This document shows, one piece after another, positions 1-12,368 of a stretch of DNA of 50,000 nucleotides (positions within the stretch are counted from its first letter, which is position 1; every line of letters starts with the position of its first letter). Source of the stretch: Strigamia acuminata (lineage: Eukaryota > Arthropoda > Chilopoda > Geophilomorpha > Linotaeniidae); contig CASHSZ010000009.1 in the NCBI GenBank assembly GCA_949358305.1, forward strand, positions 1-50,000, read 5' to 3'. Both the position numbers and the translations under genes were made by a program. The notes beneath the pieces are model-generated. The model was not told the DNA's origin. It saw only the letters and a program-made list of their open reading frames with translations, and did no database searches.

Positions 1-1999
1 GACCGTCGGCGGCCCGTTAACGGCCCGTGCGAGCCGTTACGGGATTGTGACGGGACCGTCGGCGGCCCGTTAACGGCCCGTGCGGGCCGTTTTCGACCCG
101 TTGCGGCCGTTTTCGACCCGTTGCGGCCCGTTTTCGACCCGTTACGGTCCTTGGCCGTAACGGGCCGAAAACGGGAAAACTGAAAAAGTCGAGTGCGAGA
201 CCACGTGACCCGGAGTGTGGTTTTTGGGGACGAGGGCCGTCCTCCGACCGCGCCGTGACGCGCCGCGGGTCGGTCACCAACTTTTGTCAATTTTTGACAG
301 ATTTTCACGGAATTTCAGCGACATTTTACGAGACGTTTCTGCCCGATGGGACGGACTTCTGTAAAACATTGCTTAAAATCCATGGAAATTTATCACATAT
401 TGACAAAATTCGGTGCAAGTTTTGTCAGAAATTAGGAAAAAACTTTTTTCAAAACTCGTCCAACGCGCCGGTAAATTGAGCGCCCACGTGCGTCGACAGT
501 GGGCGCTTCAAAACCGCGTGGACACTGTCAGATCTCGGCACAGTTTGATGCGCCCAAATCTAGCAATACTTGCACCGACTTTTGGCAATTTGTGACAAAT
601 TTTCACAGAATTTCGGCAACATTTTACGACACATTTCTGCCCGGTTGGACACATTTCCACAGGTTTTTTGTAAAACGTTGCTAAAATTCCGTTGAATTTC
701 ATCAAAAATTGTGTCAAAAGTCGGTGACGGGCGGAGGGGCGAGCTCCGGGCGCCCGAGAGAGAGAGAGAAAGAGAGAGAGAGGGGACGGCCGGGGCTCCC
801 GCCAACGGGCGGAGGGGCGAGCCTTGGCGGGTTGGGCGTGCACTATCTAGGCATGTGGGCGCTCGATTTACCGGCACGTTGGACAAGTTTTGAAAATTTT
901 TTTTTCCTAATTTTTGACAAAATTAGCACCGAATTTTGCCAATATTTGATAAATTTCCACGGAATTTTATCAATGTTTTACAAAAAACCCCTGGAAATGT
1001 GTCCAATCGAGCAGAAATGTCTCGTAAAATATCGCTGAAATTTGTCTAAAATTGACAAAAAATCGGTGCAAGTTTTGCTAGATATTTGCCCGGATCAAAC
1101 TGTGCCCGAAACCGCCCGATCTGACAGTGTGCACGCGGGCTGGACGTGCCCACTGTCCCCGCATGTGCACTCGCCGGCGCGTTGGACGAGTTTAAGAAGA
1201 TTTTATCAGTTTCTGACAAAACTTGCATCGATTTTTTGTCAATTTTTGATAAATTTCCCCAGAATTTTAGCAATAAAACCTTTGAAAATGTATCCAAAAG
1301 AGCAGAAATGTCCTGTAAAATATTGCTGAAAATCTGTTGAAATTCATCAAATATTGACAAAAATCTGTGACGAGCGGAGGGGCGATCCTTTGGCGGCCGA
1401 AAGAGAGAGGGGGGACGGTCGGGGCTCCCGCCGACGGGCGGAGGGGCGAGCCTTGGCGGCCGAGAGAGAGAGAGAGAGAGGACGGCCGGGGCTCCCGCCG
1501 GCGCACTGTCCACGCATGGGCGCGCTCGATTTACTGGCGCGTTGGACGAATTTTAAATTTTTTGTTTCCTATTTCTGACAAAATTTGCACAGACTTTTGT
1601 CAATTTTTGACAAATTTTCACGGAATTTCAGCAATGGGACGGACTTATGTAAAACATCGCTTAAAATCTGGAAATCTGTCAAATCTTCTTTAAATTTATG
1701 CAAGATATTGGGAAATTTTGGTTTAACTCGTCCAACGGGCCGGTAAATCGAGCGCCCACACGCGCCCACATGCACGTCCAACCCGCATGGGCACTGTCAC
1801 ATCGGACGTTTGTTGCGTGCAAAACTTGCACCGACTTTTGGCCATTTTTGGTTAAACTTCCGCACAATTTCTGCCCGATTGGACACTGAGGTTCGGTTTC
1901 CGACCGGGTCGTTTCTTGTCCGACCCGCGGCGCGTCGCGGCGCGGCCGGAGGACGGCCCTCGTCCCCAAAAACCACACTCCGAGTCACGGGTCGCACGG

Positions 2000-2690
2000 C
2001 CAACAGGCCGTGACGGGCCGTAGCGGGTCGAAAACGGGCCGTTAACGGCCCGTTGACGGCCCGTTAGCGGCCCGCATGAGGTCGCACGGGCCGTCGGCGA
2101 GCCGAAGTCCGGGAACGAAGGCCGTTACGGGACCGTGACGGGACCGTCGGCGGCCCGTTAACGGCCCGTGCGAGCCGTTACGGGATCGTGACGGGACCGT
2201 CGGCGGCCCGTTAACGGCCCGTGCGAGCCGTTACGGAATCGTGACGGGACCGTCGGCGGCCCGTTAACGGCCCGTGCGGGCCGTTACGGGATCGTGACGG
2301 GACCGTCGGCGGCCCGTTAACGGCCCGTGCGACCCCATGCGGGCCGTTGACGGGCCGTTAACGGGCCGTTAACGGGCCGTTAACGGGCCGTGACGGTGTA
2401 AATCGAAAAAATCAACAACCGACAACACGTACATGAAAACGCGTACAACATTCATAGACATTAATCTCGAATCCTGTTTTTGGTTTTACGCCGTTAACGG
2501 GCCGTTAACGGCCCGTTAACGGCCCGTTAACGGCCCGTTAACGGCCCGCATGAGGTCGTACGGGCCGTTACGGGGTCGTGACGGGACCGTCGGCGGCCCG
2601 TTAACGGCCCGTGCGGGCCGTTACGGGATAGTTACGGAACCGTCGGCGGCCCGTTAACGGCCCGTGCGAGCCGTTACGGGATCGTGACGG
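2000..2690. repeat. 53-bp tandem array with CCGTTAACGG palindromes
   Basis: The repeating phrase is about 53 bp: GGATCGTGACGGGACCGTCGG, then CGGCCCGTTAACGGCCCGTG, then CGGGCCGTTAC. For example it recurs from 2,641 to 2,694. It contains the perfect 10-bp palindrome CCGTTAACGG. Next to each linker the array collapses to a simple run of the 11-12-bp unit CCGTTAACGGG. The same arrays occur in every satellite copy, the longest at 8,360-11,870 and 18,483-20,460. Confidence 0.85.
2398..2492. repeat. 95-bp conserved linker inside the palindromic arrays (first of 19 copies)
   Basis: This AT-richer segment runs from GTAAATCGAAAAAATC to GGTTTTACGCC and is flanked on both sides by GTTAACGGGCC arrays. 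Copies start at 2398, 6046, 8610, 9031, 9506, 9863, 10338, 10695, 11170, 11527, 16169, 18733, 19154, 19629, 19986, 23644, 27316, 29973 and 32606, all in one orientation. They are nearly invariant: ACATG/ACGTG in the middle, TTTTTGG/TTTTCGG near the end, and GTAAATCG/GTGAATCG at the start. Copies 23644 and 27316 share a preceding GACGCT instead of GACGGT. Function is unknown; uniform spacing and conservation are compatible with either a protein-binding box or simple homogenisation. Confidence 0.85.
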
Positions 2691-3260
2691 GACCGTCGGC
2701 GGCCCGTTAACGGCCCGTGCGAGCCGTTACGGGATTGTGACGGGACCGTCGGCGGCCCGTTAACGGCCCGTGCGGGCCGTTTTCGACCCGTTGCGGCCGT
2801 TTTCGACCCGTTGCGGCCCGTTTTCGACCCGTTACGGTCCTTGGCCGTAACGGGCCGAAAACGGGAAAACTGAAAAAGTCGAGTGCGAGACCACGTGACC
2901 CGGAGTGTGGTTTTTGGGGACGAGGGCCGTCCTCCGACCGCGCCGTGACGCGCCGCGGGTCGGTCACCAACTTTTGTCAATTTTTGACAGATTTTCACGG
3001 AATTTCAGCGACATTTTACGAGACGTTTCTGCCCGATGGGACGGACTTCTGTAAAACATTGCTTAAAATCCATGGAAATTTATCACATATTGACAAAATT
3101 CGGTGCAAGTTTTGTCAGAAATTAGGAAAAAACTTTTTTCAAAACTCGTCCAACGCGCCGGTAAATTGAGCGCCCACGTGCGTCGACAGTGGGCGCTTCA
3201 AAACCGCGTGGACACTGTCAGATCTCGGCACAGTTTGATGCGCCCAAATCTAGCAATACT

Positions 3261-5286
3261 TGCACCGACTTTTGGCAATTTGTGACAAATTTTCACAGAA
3301 TTTCGGCAACATTTTACGACACATTTCTGCCCGGTTGGACACATTTCCACAGGTTTTTTGTAAAACGTTGCTAAAATTCCGTTGAATTTCATCAAAAATT
3401 GTGTCAAAAGTCGGTGACGGGCGGAGGGGCGAGCTCCGGGCGCCCGAGAGAGAGAGAGAAAGAGAGAGAGAGGGGACGGCCGGGGCTCCCGCCAACGGGC
3501 GGAGGGGCGAGCCTTGGCGGGTTGGGCGTGCACTATCTAGGCATGTGGGCGCTCGATTTACCGGCACGTTGGACAAGTTTTGAAAATTTTTTTTTCCTAA
3601 TTTTTGACAAAATTAGCACCGAATTTTGCCAATATTTGATAAATTTCCACGGAATTTTATCAATGTTTTACAAAAAACCCCTGGAAATGTGTCCAATCGA
3701 GCAGAAATGTCTCGTAAAATATCGCTGAAATTTGTCTAAAATTGACAAAAAATCGGTGCAAGTTTTGCTAGATATTTGCCCGGATCAAACTGTGCCCGAA
3801 ACCGCCCGATCTGACAGTGTGCACGCGGGCTGGACGTGCCCACTGTCCCCGCATGTGCACTCGCCGGCGCGTTGGACGAGTTTAAGAAGATTTTATCAAT
3901 TTCTGACAAAACTTGCATCGATTTTTTGTCAATATTTGATAAATTTCCCCAGAATTTTAGCAATAAAACCTTTGAAAATGTATCCAAAAGAGCAGAAATG
4001 TCCTGTAAAATATTGCTGAAAATCTGTTGAAATTCATCAAATATTGACAAAAATCTGTGACGAGCGGAGGGGCGATCCTTTGGCGGCCGAAAGAGAGAGG
4101 GGGGACGGTCGGGGCTCCCGCCGACGGGCGGAGGGGCGAGCCTTGGCGGCCGAGAGAGAGAGAGAGAGAGGACGGCCGGGGCTCCCGCCGGCGCACTGTC
4201 CACGCATGGGCGCGCTCGATTTACTGGCGCGTTGGACGAATTTTAAATTTTTTGTTTCCTATTTCTGACAAAATTTGCACCGACTTTTGGCAATTTGTGA
4301 CAAATTTTCACAGAATTTCGGCAACATTTTACGACACATTTCTGCCCGGTTGGACACATTTCCACAGGTTTTTTGTAAAACGTTGCTAAAATTCCGTTGA
4401 ATTTCATCAAAAATTGTGTCAAAAGTCGGTGACGGGCGGAGGGGCGAGCTCCGGGCGCCCGAGAGAGAGAGAGAAAGAGAGAGAGAGGGGACGGCCGGGG
4501 CTCCCGCCAACGGGCGGAGGGGCGAGCCTTGGCGGGTTGGGCGTGCACTATCTAGGCATGTGGGCGCTCGATTTACCGGCACGTTGGACAAGTTTTGAAA
4601 ATTTTTTTTTCCTAATTTTTGACAAAATTAGCACCGAATTTTGCCAATATTTGATAAATTTCCACGGAATTTTATCAATGTTTTACAAAAAACCCCTGGA
4701 AATGTGTCCAATCGAGCAGAAATGTCTCGTAAAATATCGCTGAAATTTGTCTAAAATTGACAAAAAATCGGTGCAAGTTTTGCTAGATATTTGCCCGGAT
4801 CAAACTGTGCCCGAAACCGCCCGATCTGACAGTGTGCACGCGGGCTGGACGTGCCCACTGTCCCCGCATGTGCACTCGCCGGCGCGTTGGACGAGTTTAA
4901 GAAGATTTTATCAATTTCTGACAAAACTTGCATCGATTTTTTGTCAATATTTGATAAATTTCCCCAGAATTTTAGCAATAAAACCTTTGAAAATGTATCC
5001 AAAAGAGCAGAAATGTCCTGTAAAATATTGCTGAAAATCTGTTGAAATTCATCAAATATTGACAAAAATCTGTGACGAGCGGAGGGGCGATCCTTTGGCG
5101 GCCGAAAGAGAGAGGGGGGACGGTCGGGGCTCCCGCCGACGGGCGGAGGGGCGAGCCTTGGCGGCCGAGAGAGAGAGAGAGAGAGGACGGCCGGGGCTCC
5201 CGCCGGCGCACTGTCCATGGGCGCGCTCGATTTACTGGCGCGTTGGACGAATTTTAAATTTTTTGTTTCCTATTTCTGACTAAATT
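3261..5286. repeat. Two tandem 1,015-bp core subunits (copy B)
   Basis: The start TGCACCGACT is found at 3,261 and again at 4,276, exactly 1,015 bp later. The second subunit ends at 5,286 because it lacks the 4 bp CGCA. Copy A has one such block, copy C three, copy E two, and copies F and G one. Confidence 0.9.
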
Positions 5287-6513
5287 TGCACAGACTTTTG
5301 TCAATTTTTGACAAATTTTCACGGAATTTCAGCAATGGGACGGACTTATGTAAAACATCGCTTAAAATCTGGAAATCTGTCAAATCTTCTTTAAATTTAT
5401 GCAAGATATTGGGAAATTTTGGTTTAACTCGTCCAACGGGCCGGTAAATCGAGCGCCCACACGCGCCCACATGCACGTCCAACCCGCATGGGCACTGTCA
5501 CATCGGACGTTTGTTGCGTGCAAAACTTGCACCGACTTTTGGCCATTTTTGGTTAAACTTTCGCACAATTTCTGCCCGATTGGACACTGAGGTTCGGTTT
5601 CCGACCGGGTCGTTTCTTGTCCGACCCGCGGCGCGTCGCGGCGCGGCCGGAGGACGGCCCTCGTCCCCAAAAACCACACTCCGAGTCACGGGTCGCACGG
5701 CCAACAGGCCGTGACGGGCCGTAGCGGGTCGAAAACGGGCCGTTAACGGCCCGTTGACGGCCCGTTAGCGGCCCGCATGAGGTCGCACGGGCCGTCGGCG
5801 AGCCGAAGTCCGGGAACGAAGGCCGTTACGGGACCGTGACGGGACCGTCGGCGGCCCGTTAACGGCCCGTGCGAGCCGTTACGGGACCGTGACGGGACCG
5901 TCGGCGGCCCGTTAACGGCCCGTGCGGGCCGTTACGGGATCGTGACGGGACCGTCGGCGGCCCGTTAACGGCCCGTGCGGGCCGTTACGGGATCGTAACG
6001 GGCCGTTAACGGGCCGTTAACGGGCCGTTAACGGGCCGTGACGGTGTAAATCGAAAAAATCAACAACCGACAACACGTACATGAAAACGCGTACAACATT
6101 CATAGACATTAATCTCGAATCCTGTTTTTGGTTTTACGCCGTTAACGGGCCGTTAACGGCCCGTTAACGGCCCGTTAACGGCCCGCATGAGGTCGTACGG
6201 GCCGTTACGGGGTCGTGACGGGATCGTCGGCGGCCCGTTAACGGCCCGTGCGGGCCGTTACGGGATAGTTACGGAACCGTCGGCGGCCCGTTAACGGCCC
6301 GTGCGAGCCGTTACGGGATCGTGACGGGACCGTCGGCGGCCCGTTAACGGCCCGTGCGAGCCGTTACGGGATTGTGACGGGACCGTCGGCGGCCCGTTAA
6401 CGGCCCGTGCGGGCCGTTTTCGACCCGTTGCGGCCGTTTTCGACCCGTTGCGGCCCGTTTTCGACCCGTTACGGTCCTTGGCCGTAACGGGCCGAAAACG
6501 GGAAAACTGAAAA

Positions 6514-8358
6514 AGTCGAGTGCGAGACCACGTGACCCGGAGTGTGGTTTTTGGGGGCGAGGGCCGTCCTCCGACCGCGCCGTGACGCGCCCCGAGTCGG
6601 ATCAAGAGGCGACCCGGTCGGAAACCGAACCTCGGGGTTCCTCGAGGCGTGGTTTTTTGGGGACGGGGGGAGGGGGGGGGGGGGGGGATCGGGTCGCGTG
6701 CTCCGACCGCGCCGCAACGCGATGTGGGTCGGTCACCAACTTTTGTCAATTTTTGACAAATTTCCACGGAATTTCAGCAACATTTTACGAGACGTTTCTG
6801 CCCGACTAGACACGTTTCCGCAGGTTTTAGCAAAACAACGTTAAATTCTGTGGAAATTTATCAAATGTTGACAAAATTCTGTGCAAGTTTTGTCAGATAC
6901 TTACTTACTTACGATATAAACTCGAACGTCGTCCATCGACACTCTCAACATTCCACCGGACATTTTCCGGAAGAGTTTGTCCCGATCGGGACCACGCCTC
7001 GACGAAGCCCGGGACCCGGTTTCCGACCGGGTCGTTTTTGGCCCAAGTCACGGCGCGTCGCGGCGCTTTCGGAGCACGCGACCCGATCCCCCCCTCCCCC
7101 CGTTCTCAAAAACCACGCCTCGACGAAGCCCGGGACCCGGTTTCCGACCGGGTCGTTTTTGGCCCAAGTCACGGCGCGTCGCGGCGCGTTCGGAGCACAT
7201 GAACCGATCCCCCCTCCCTCCCGTCACAAAAACCACGTTTTAGCGAAACCCTTGACCGGTCACAAAACCCACCGAACACCGAAAAGCAACGAACAAAACG
7301 CGCTCGGTCGCACGAACTACTCGGCCAAAACAACATCCGCAAATTCCGCATCACAGTCGCGATCAACGAAACAACGTATAGGCCGCCGTAATGTTAAAAA
7401 GCGGGACCCTTTCGCCCCCGACAAAATCCGCACACATACCCCAAGGTTAAGCGCCGACTGGTCCCCGTCCGGCCGCGTCCGGGCGTCGCGTCCGCACGCC
7501 TGCTTTGCCTATCCTTCGGAAGCGAGTGCACCCGCAAAATCCGCACTTTGGGAGTGACTATTCCTCGGATTCCGGCCGGACCAAACTCTTCCGGAAAATG
7601 TCCGGGGGAATGCTGAGAGTGCCGATAGACGACATTCGATTTTATGTCGTGGATTTTTGTGCGGTTTGCGCCGTGTTTATTATTCGTACGAGATTTGGTA
7701 TTTTCGCAGGGTTGTTGTCGCGCGAGATTCATCGGGGTAAAGCGAGTTCATCAACGACCTCGCCGGTGAATGTTGCTAAAAATCTGTGCAAGTGTTGTCA
7801 AATATTGCCGTGATTCGATGGAATTTTTGTCAGACATTGGGAAATTTTTTTTGACTTGTCCAACGCGCCAGTAAATCGAGCGTCCACACGCGCCCACATG
7901 CGTGAACAGTGCACTCGCCCTCCGCGCCCCGTCGGCGTAGGCGCCGGCCGTCCCCCCTTTCTCTCTCTCTCTCTCTCTTCCGCCCGGGAATCGCCCTTCC
8001 GCCCGTCACCGAATTTTGTCAATATCTGATAAATTTCCACAGAATTGCAGCGACATTGTACGGGATATTTCTGCCCGATTTGACGGACTTATGTAAAACA
8101 TTGTTGAAATTCCGTGGAAATTTATAAAATATTGACAAAGGTTGGTGACCGACCCACGGCGCGTTGCGGCGCGGTCGGAGCACGCGACCCAATCCCCCCC
8201 TCCCCCCGTCCCCAAAAAACCACGCCCCGAGGAACCCCGAGGTTCGGTTTCCGACCGGGTCGCCTCTTGATCCGACCCGGGGCGCGTCACGGCGCGGTCG
8301 GAGGACGGCCCTCGCCCCCAAAAACCACACTCCGGGTCACGTGGTCTCGCACCCGACT
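6514..8358. repeat. Fold-back palindromic element, copy 1
   Basis: The outer arms 6,514-6,740 and 8,140-8,358 are inverted repeats of about 220 bp running from AGTCG(A/G)GTGCGAGACCAC to GGTCGGTCACCAAC. An inner inverted pair lies at 6,912-6,984 and 7,578-7,650, sharing CTCTTCCGGAAAATGTCC. Core-type sequence between these arms is also inverted across the centre. The left half carries an extra 121-bp tandem duplication (6,991-7,111 and 7,112-7,232) absent from the right half. A frame of 235 codons crosses 6,850-7,557, but its conservation is that of the whole repeat, so I treat it as non-coding. It could be a fold-back or MITE-like transposon; no target-site duplication is evident because it sits inside repeats. 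Confidence 0.8.
6991..7232. repeat. 121-bp tandem duplication inside fold-back
   Basis: ACCACGCCTC begins at 6,991 and again at 7,112. Both copies continue through GGTTTCCGACCGGGTCG to a C-rich tract (CCCCCCCTCCCCCC or similar). The same duplication is present in the fold-back copies at 17,114-17,355 and 33,553-33,794. Confidence 0.85.
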
Positions 8359-8359
8359 C

Positions 8360-11300
8360 TCTCAGTTATCCCGTTACGGCCCTTGGCCGTAACGGGCCGT
8401 TACGGGATCGTGACGGGACCGTCGGCGGCCCGTTAACGGCCCGCACGGGCCGTGACGGGATCGTGACGGGACCGTTGGCGGCCCGTTAACGGCCCGCACG
8501 CGCCGTGACGGGACCGTGACGGGACCGTCGGCGGCCCGTTAACGGCCCGTACGACTCCATGCGGGCCGTTGACGGGCCGTTAACGGGCCGTTAACGGGCC
8601 GTTAACGGCGTAAATCGAAAAAATCAACAACCGACAACACGTACGTGAAAACGCGTACAACATTCATAGACATTAATCTCGAATCCTGTTTTTGGTTTTA
8701 CGCCGTTAACGGGCCGTTAACGGGCCGTTAACGGCCCGTTAACGGCCCGTTAACGGCCCGCGTGAGGTCGTACGGGCCGTCGGCGAGCCGAAGTCCGGGA
8801 ACGAAGGCCGTGACGGGATCGTGACGGGACTGTCGGCGGCCCGTTAACGGCCCGCACGCGCCGTGACGGGACCGTGACGGGACCGTCGGCGGCCCGTTAA
8901 CGGCCCGTGCGGGCCGTTGCGGGATCGTGACGGGATCGTCGACGGCCCGTTAACGGCCCGTGCGGGCCGTTGCGGGCCGTTGACGGGCCGTTGACGGGCC
9001 GTTAACGGGCCGTTAACGGGCCGTTACGGCGTGAATCGAAAAAATCAACAACCGACAACACGTACATGAAAACGCGTACAACATTCATAGACATTAATCT
9101 CGAATCCTGTTTTCGGTTTTGCCCCGTTAACGGGCCGTTAACGGGCCGTTAACGGGCCGTTAACGGCCCGTGCGGGCCGTTGCGGGATCGTGACGGGACC
9201 GTCGACGGCCCGTTAACGGCCCGTGCGGGCCGTTGCGGGATCGTGACGGGACCGTCAGCGGCCCGTTAACGGCCCGTGCGGGCCGTTGCGGGATCGTGAC
9301 GGGATCGTCGACGGCCCGTTAACGGCCCGTGCGGGCCGTTGCGGGATCGTGACGGGACCGTCAGCGGCCCGTTAACGGCCCGTGCGGGCCGTTGCGGGAT
9401 CGTGACGGGATCGTCGACGGCCCGTTAACGGCCCGTGCGGGCCGTTGCGGGCCGTTGACGGGCCGTTGACGGGCCGTTAACGGGCCGTTAACGGGCCGTT
9501 ACGGCGTGAATCGAAAAAATCAACAACCGACAACACGTACATGAAAACGCGTACAACATTCATAGACATTAATCTCGAATCCTGTTTTTGGTTTTACGCC
9601 GTTAACGGGCCGTTAACGGGCCGTTAACGGCCCGTTAACGGCCCGCGTGAGGTCGTACGGGCCGTCGGCGAGCCGAAGTCCGGGAACGAAGGCCGTGACG
9701 GGATCGTGACGGGACCGTCAGCGGCCCGTTAACGGCCCGTGCGGGCCGTTGCGGGATCGTGACGGGATCGTCGACGGCCCGTTAACGGCCCGTGCGGGCC
9801 GTTGCGGGCCGTTGACGGGCCGTTGACGGGCCGTTAACGGGCCGTTAACGGGCCGTTACGGCGTAAATCGAAAAAATCAACAACCGACAACACGTACGTG
9901 AAAACGCGTACAACATTCATAGACATTAATCTCGAATCCTGTTTTCGGTTTTGCCCCGTTAACGGGCCGTTAACGGGCCGTTAACGGGCCGTTAACGGCC
10001 CGTGCGGGCCGTTGCGGGATCGTGACGGGACCGTCGACGGCCCGTTAACGGCCCGTGCGGGCCGTTGCGGGATCGTGACGGGACCGTCAGCGGCCCGTTA
10101 ACGGCCCGTGCGGGCCGTTGCGGGATCGTGACGGGATCGTCGACGGCCCGTTAACGGCCCGTGCGGGCCGTTGCGGGATCGTGACGGGACCGTCAGCGGC
10201 CCGTTAACGGCCCGTGCGGGCCGTTGCGGGATCGTGACGGGATCGTCGACGGCCCGTTAACGGCCCGTGCGGGCCGTTGCGGGCCGTTGACGGGCCGTTG
10301 ACGGGCCGTTAACGGGCCGTTAACGGGCCGTTACGGCGTGAATCGAAAAAATCAACAACCGACAACACGTACATGAAAACGCGTACAACATTCATAGACA
10401 TTAATCTCGAATCCTGTTTTTGGTTTTACGCCGTTAACGGGCCGTTAACGGGCCGTTAACGGCCCGTTAACGGCCCGCGTGAGGTCGTACGGGCCGTCGG
10501 CGAGCCGAAGTCCGGGAACGAAGGCCGTGACGGGATCGTGACGGGACCGTCAGCGGCCCGTTAACGGCCCGTGCGGGCCGTTGCGGGATCGTGACGGGAT
10601 CGTCGACGGCCCGTTAACGGCCCGTGCGGGCCGTTGCGGGCCGTTGACGGGCCGTTGACGGGCCGTTAACGGGCCGTTAACGGGCCGTTACGGCGTGAAT
10701 CGAAAAAATCAACAACCGACAACACGTACGTGAAAACGCGTACAACATTCATAGACATTAATCTCGAATCCTGTTTTCGGTTTTGCCCCGTTAACGGGCC
10801 GTTAACGGGCCGTTAACGGGCCGTTAACGGCCCGTGCGGGCCGTTGCGGGATCGTGACGGGACCGTCGACGGCCCGTTAACGGCCCGTGCGGGCCGTTGC
10901 GGGATCGTGACGGGACCGTCAGCGGCCCGTTAACGGCCCGTGCGGGCCGTTGCGGGATCGTGACGGGATCGTCGACGGCCCGTTAACGGCCCGTGCGGGC
11001 CGTTGCGGGATCGTGACGGGACCGTCAGCGGCCCGTTAACGGCCCGTGCGGGCCGTTGCGGGATCGTGACGGGATCGTCGACGGCCCGTTAACGGCCCGT
11101 GCGGGCCGTTGCGGGCCGTTGACGGGCCGTTGACGGGCCGTTAACGGGCCGTTAACGGGCCGTTACGGCGTGAATCGAAAAAATCAACAACCGACAACAC
11201 GTACATGAAAACGCGTACAACATTCATAGACATTAATCTCGAATCCTGTTTTTGGTTTTACGCCGTTAACGGGCCGTTAACGGGCCGTTAACGGCCCGTT

Positions 11301-11870
11301 AACGGCCCGCGTGAGGTCGTACGGGCCGTCGGCGAGCCGAAGTCCGGGAACGAAGGCCGTGACGGGATCGTGACGGGACCGTCAGCGGCCCGTTAACGGC
11401 CCGTGCGGGCCGTTGCGGGATCGTGACGGGATCGTCGACGGCCCGTTAACGGCCCGTGCGGGCCGTTGCGGGCCGTTGACGGGCCGTTGACGGGCCGTTA
11501 ACGGGCCGTTAACGGGCCGTTACGGCGTAAATCGAAAAAATCAACAACCGACAACACGTACGTGAAAACGCGTACAACATTCATAGACATTAATCTCGAA
11601 TCCTGTTTTTGGTTTTACGCCGTTAACGGGCCGTTAACGGCCCGTTAACGGCCCGTTAACGGCCCGCACAGGCCGTGACGGGATCGTGACGGGACCGTCG
11701 GCGGCCCGTTAACGGCCCGTGCGGGCCGTTACGGGATAGTTACGGAACCGTCGGCGGCCCGTTAACGGCCCGTGCGAGCCGTTACGGGATCGTGACGGGA
11801 CCGTCGGCGGCCCGTTAACGGCCCGTGCGAGCCGTTACGGGATTGTGACGGGACCGTCGGCGGCCCGTTA
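8360..11870. repeat. Higher-order palindromic array with 832-bp repeat (three units)
   Basis: Linkers at 9031, 9506, 9863, 10338, 10695, 11170 and 11527 alternate in spacing as 475, 357, 475, 357, 475, 357 bp. This is a dimeric higher-order repeat of 832 bp present three times (9,031-11,526). The long arm contains GTCGACGG/GTCAGCGG alternations; the short arm contains the GCGAGCCGAAGTCCGGGAACGAAGG block. The stretch is entirely repeat, with no gene. Confidence 0.9.
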
Positions 11871-12368
11871 ACGGCCCGTGCGGGCCGTTTTCGACCCGTT
11901 GCGGCCGTTTTCGACCCGTTGCGGCCCGTTTTCGACCCGTTACGGTCCTTGGCCGTAACGGGCCGAAAACGGGAAAACTGAAAAAGTCGAGTGCGAGACC
12001 ACGTGACCCGGAGTGTGGTTTTTGGGGACGAGGGCCGTCCTCCGACCGCGCCGTGACGCGCCGCGGGTCGGTCACCAACTTTTGTCAATTTTTGACAGAT
12101 TTTCACGGAATTTCAGCGACATTTTACGAGACGTTTCTGCCCGATGGGACGGACTTCTGTAAAACATTGCTTAAAATCCATGGAAATTTATCACATATTG
12201 ACAAAATTCGGTGCAAGTTTTGTCAGAAATTAGGAAAAAACTTTTTTCAAAACTCGTCCAACGCGCCGGTAAATTGAGCGCCCACGTGCGTCGACAGTGG
12301 GCGCTTCAAAACCGCGTGGACACTGTCAGATCTCGGCACAGTTTGATGCGCCCAAATCTAGCAATACT

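Larger units (their letters stand above)
1..2690. repeat. Composite satellite, type I unit, copy A
   Basis: This is a 2,690-bp unit that repeats head-to-tail into the next copy at 2,691 and is seen again at 27,576-30,265. In order it holds the end of a CCGTTAACGG-type array (1-190), an arm module (about 190-270), a core of about 1.6 kb with AT-rich stretches such as TTGACAAAATT and two GA-microsatellite blocks (about 750-780 and 1,400-1,480), an inverted arm (about 1,880-1,990), a 53-bp-unit array, the 95-bp linker (2,398-2,492) and more array. The core contains oppositely oriented pieces: the motif around 449-490 is the reverse complement of that around 846-888. Many open frames cross it on both strands, but they follow the repeat rather than any codon bias, so I call no gene here. 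Confidence 0.9.
2691..11798. repeat. Composite satellite, type II unit, copy B (with fold-back and long array)
   Basis: This copy has the same core as copy A but with two 1,015-bp subunits, then array and linker (about 5,700-6,510), the fold-back palindrome (6,514-8,358), and a 3.4-kb array with the 832-bp higher-order repeat (8,360-11,798). Copy C repeats it at +9,108 bp up to the subunits and at +10,123 bp after them. Diagnostic type II variants are a 4-bp CGCA deletion in the GTCCATGGG context near 5,216 and TTAAACTTTCGCAC near 5,553, where type I has TTAAACTTCCGCAC. No gene is supported. Confidence 0.88.

Noticed and set aside
1046-1513. 155-codon minus-strand frame in the satellite core, repeated in each subunit
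   Set aside because: It translates GA microsatellites and AT repeats; several overlapping frames on both strands are equally conserved, as expected for homogenised satellite DNA.
2100-2340. CRISPR-like regular repeats
   Set aside because: The 53-bp units have no unique spacers; the whole unit repeats, and the DNA is eukaryotic.
6850-7557. 235-codon open frame in the fold-back, also at 16,973-17,680 and in altered form at 33,412-34,071
   Set aside because: Its conservation equals that of the surrounding repeat, it crosses the palindrome and a 121-bp duplication, frames on the other strand are equally open, and the third copy simply runs into unrelated AT-rich DNA.
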